A DNA stretch of 32,230 nucleotides from Actinomycetales bacterium. GTDB lineage: Bacteria > Actinomycetota > Actinomycetes > Actinomycetales > Quadrisphaeraceae. Positions 31,101 through 32,230 of this stretch are shown here, piece by piece; the first letter of the stretch is position 1, and each line of letters opens with the position of its first letter. Both the position numbers and the translations under genes were made by a program. A model generated the notes under the pieces. That model made no database searches, was not told the DNA's origin, and worked only from the letters and a program-made list of their open reading frames with translations. The stretch spans positions 1-32,230 of the forward strand of contig JAKONK010000097.1 in assembly GCA_022701985.1 (NCBI GenBank), given 5' to 3'.

Positions 31101-32230
31101 TGGCCGCTGCTGCGGACCTGCGCCTGTTCACCTCCGAGTCGGTGACCGAGGGCCACCCCGACAAGATCTGCGACCAGATCAGCGACCGCATCCTCGACGC
31201 GATGCTCGACCAGGACCCGACCAGCCGCGTGGCCGTCGAGACCATGGTCACGACCGGTCAGGTGCACATCGCCGGCGAGGTGCGGACCAAGGGCTACGTC
31301 GAGATCCCGCAGGTGGTCCGCGAGACCATCCTCGGCATCGGGTACGACTCCTCCGAGAAGGGCTTCGACGGCCACTCGTGCGGCGTCTCGGTCTCCATCG
31401 GCGCGCAGTCGACCGACATCGCCCAGGGCGTCGACTCCTCCTACGAGACGCGCGGCGGTGACCCGTCCCTCGTGGGCAGCGACGACCCGCTCGACGCCCA
31501 GGGCGCCGGCGACCAGGGCCTGATGTTCGGGTACGCCTGCGACGACACCCCCGAGCTCATGCCGCTGCCGATCTGGCTGGCGCACCGCCTGTCCGAGCAG
31601 CTCACCGCCGTCCGCAAGAGCGGCGAGCTCGCCCACCTGCGGCCCGACGGCAAGACCCAGGTCACCATCGGGTACGACGGCGACCGGGCCGTCTCCCTCG
31701 ACACGGTGGTCCTGTCCACGCAGCACGCCCCCGGTGTCGACCTGCGCGAGCTGGCCGAGGAGATCCGCACCGCGGTGGTGGCTCCCGTGCTGGAGGGCGT
31801 CGACCTCGACACCACCGGTCACCGGCTGCTGGTCAACCCCACGGGCCGCTTCGAGATCGGTGGCCCCATGGGTGACGCCGGGCTCACCGGCCGCAAGATC
31901 ATCGTCGACACCTACGGCGGCATGGCCCGCCACGGCGGCGGTGCCTTCTCGGGCAAGGACCCGTCGAAGGTCGACCGCTCCGCGGCGTACGCGATGCGCT
32001 GGGTGGCCAAGAACGTCGTCGCCGCGGGCCTGGCGAAGCGGTGCGAGGCGCAGGTCGCCTACGCCATCGGCAAGGCCGCACCGGTCGGGGTCTTCATCGA
32101 GACCTTCGGCACCGGCGTCGTGCCCGACGAGAAGATCCAGGAGGCGGTGCTTGAGGTCTTCGACCTGCGCCCCTCCGCGATCGTGCGCGACCTCGACCTG
32201 CTGCGGCCCATCTACGCCGCCACCGCGGCG
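31100..32230 (+). CDS. metK: S-adenosylmethionine synthetase (partial, runs off the window)
   Basis: [101 protein letters not shown]. No stop codon before the window end. Confidence 0.97.
   Translation, partial: MAAAADLRLFTSESVTEGHPDKICDQISDRILDAMLDQDPTSRVAVETMVTTGQVHIAGEVRTKGYVEIPQVVRETILGIGYDSSEKGFDGHSCGVSVSIGAQSTDIAQGVDSSYETRGGDPSLVGSDDPLDAQGAGDQGLMFGYACDDTPELMPLPIWLAHRLSEQLTAVRKSGELAHLRPDGKTQVTIGYDGDRAVSLDTVVLSTQHAPGVDLRELAEEIRTAVVAPVLEGVDLDTTGHRLLVNPTGRFEIGGPMGDAGLTGRKIIVDTYGGMARHGGGAFSGKDPSKVDRSAAYAMRWVAKNVVAAGLAKRCEAQVAYAIGKAAPVGVFIETFGTGVVPDEKIQEAVLEVFDLRPSAIVRDLDLLRPIYAATAA

Overview
High-GC actinobacterial chromosome window, apparently continuous, with coding almost entirely on the + strand. 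Left part (1-12.4 kb) is the distal half of a type IV pilus (T4P) locus. It starts with a major-type pilin and continues with two tandem paralogous cassettes. Each cassette is [PilV-like minor pilin - PilW-like minor pilin - PilX/GspK-like protein with a large C-terminal ricin-B/beta-trefoil-like region - prepilin peptidase PilD]. The assembly genes pilM-pilN-pilO and a PilP-like membrane protein follow. The right part (12.4-32.2 kb) is conserved core metabolism in classical actinobacterial order: aroC-aroK-aroB, efp-nusB, bldD (the only confident - strand gene), pyrR-pyrB-pyrC-(Rv1382-like membrane protein)-carA-carB-pyrK-pyrD-pyrF, mihF, gmk, rpoZ, coaBC, and metK (truncated by the window end). 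The most interesting items are: (i) the duplicated minor-pilin cassettes with lectin-like domains on Glu5-lacking pilins, a candidate pilus-tip adhesin system; (ii) an in-frame TAA that splits the second prepilin peptidase exactly between its N-terminal and catalytic domains; (iii) two sigma-28/WhiG-like promoter motifs in front of pilus operons; (iv) a perfect BldD-box match upstream of bldD, together with an intact c-di-GMP-binding signature in BldD; (v) a PyrR-binding-loop consensus overlapping the pyrR Shine-Dalgarno; (vi) a gmk gene with no ATG/GTG/TTG start upstream of its P-loop. No tRNA, rRNA, CRISPR or insertion sequence was recognised.
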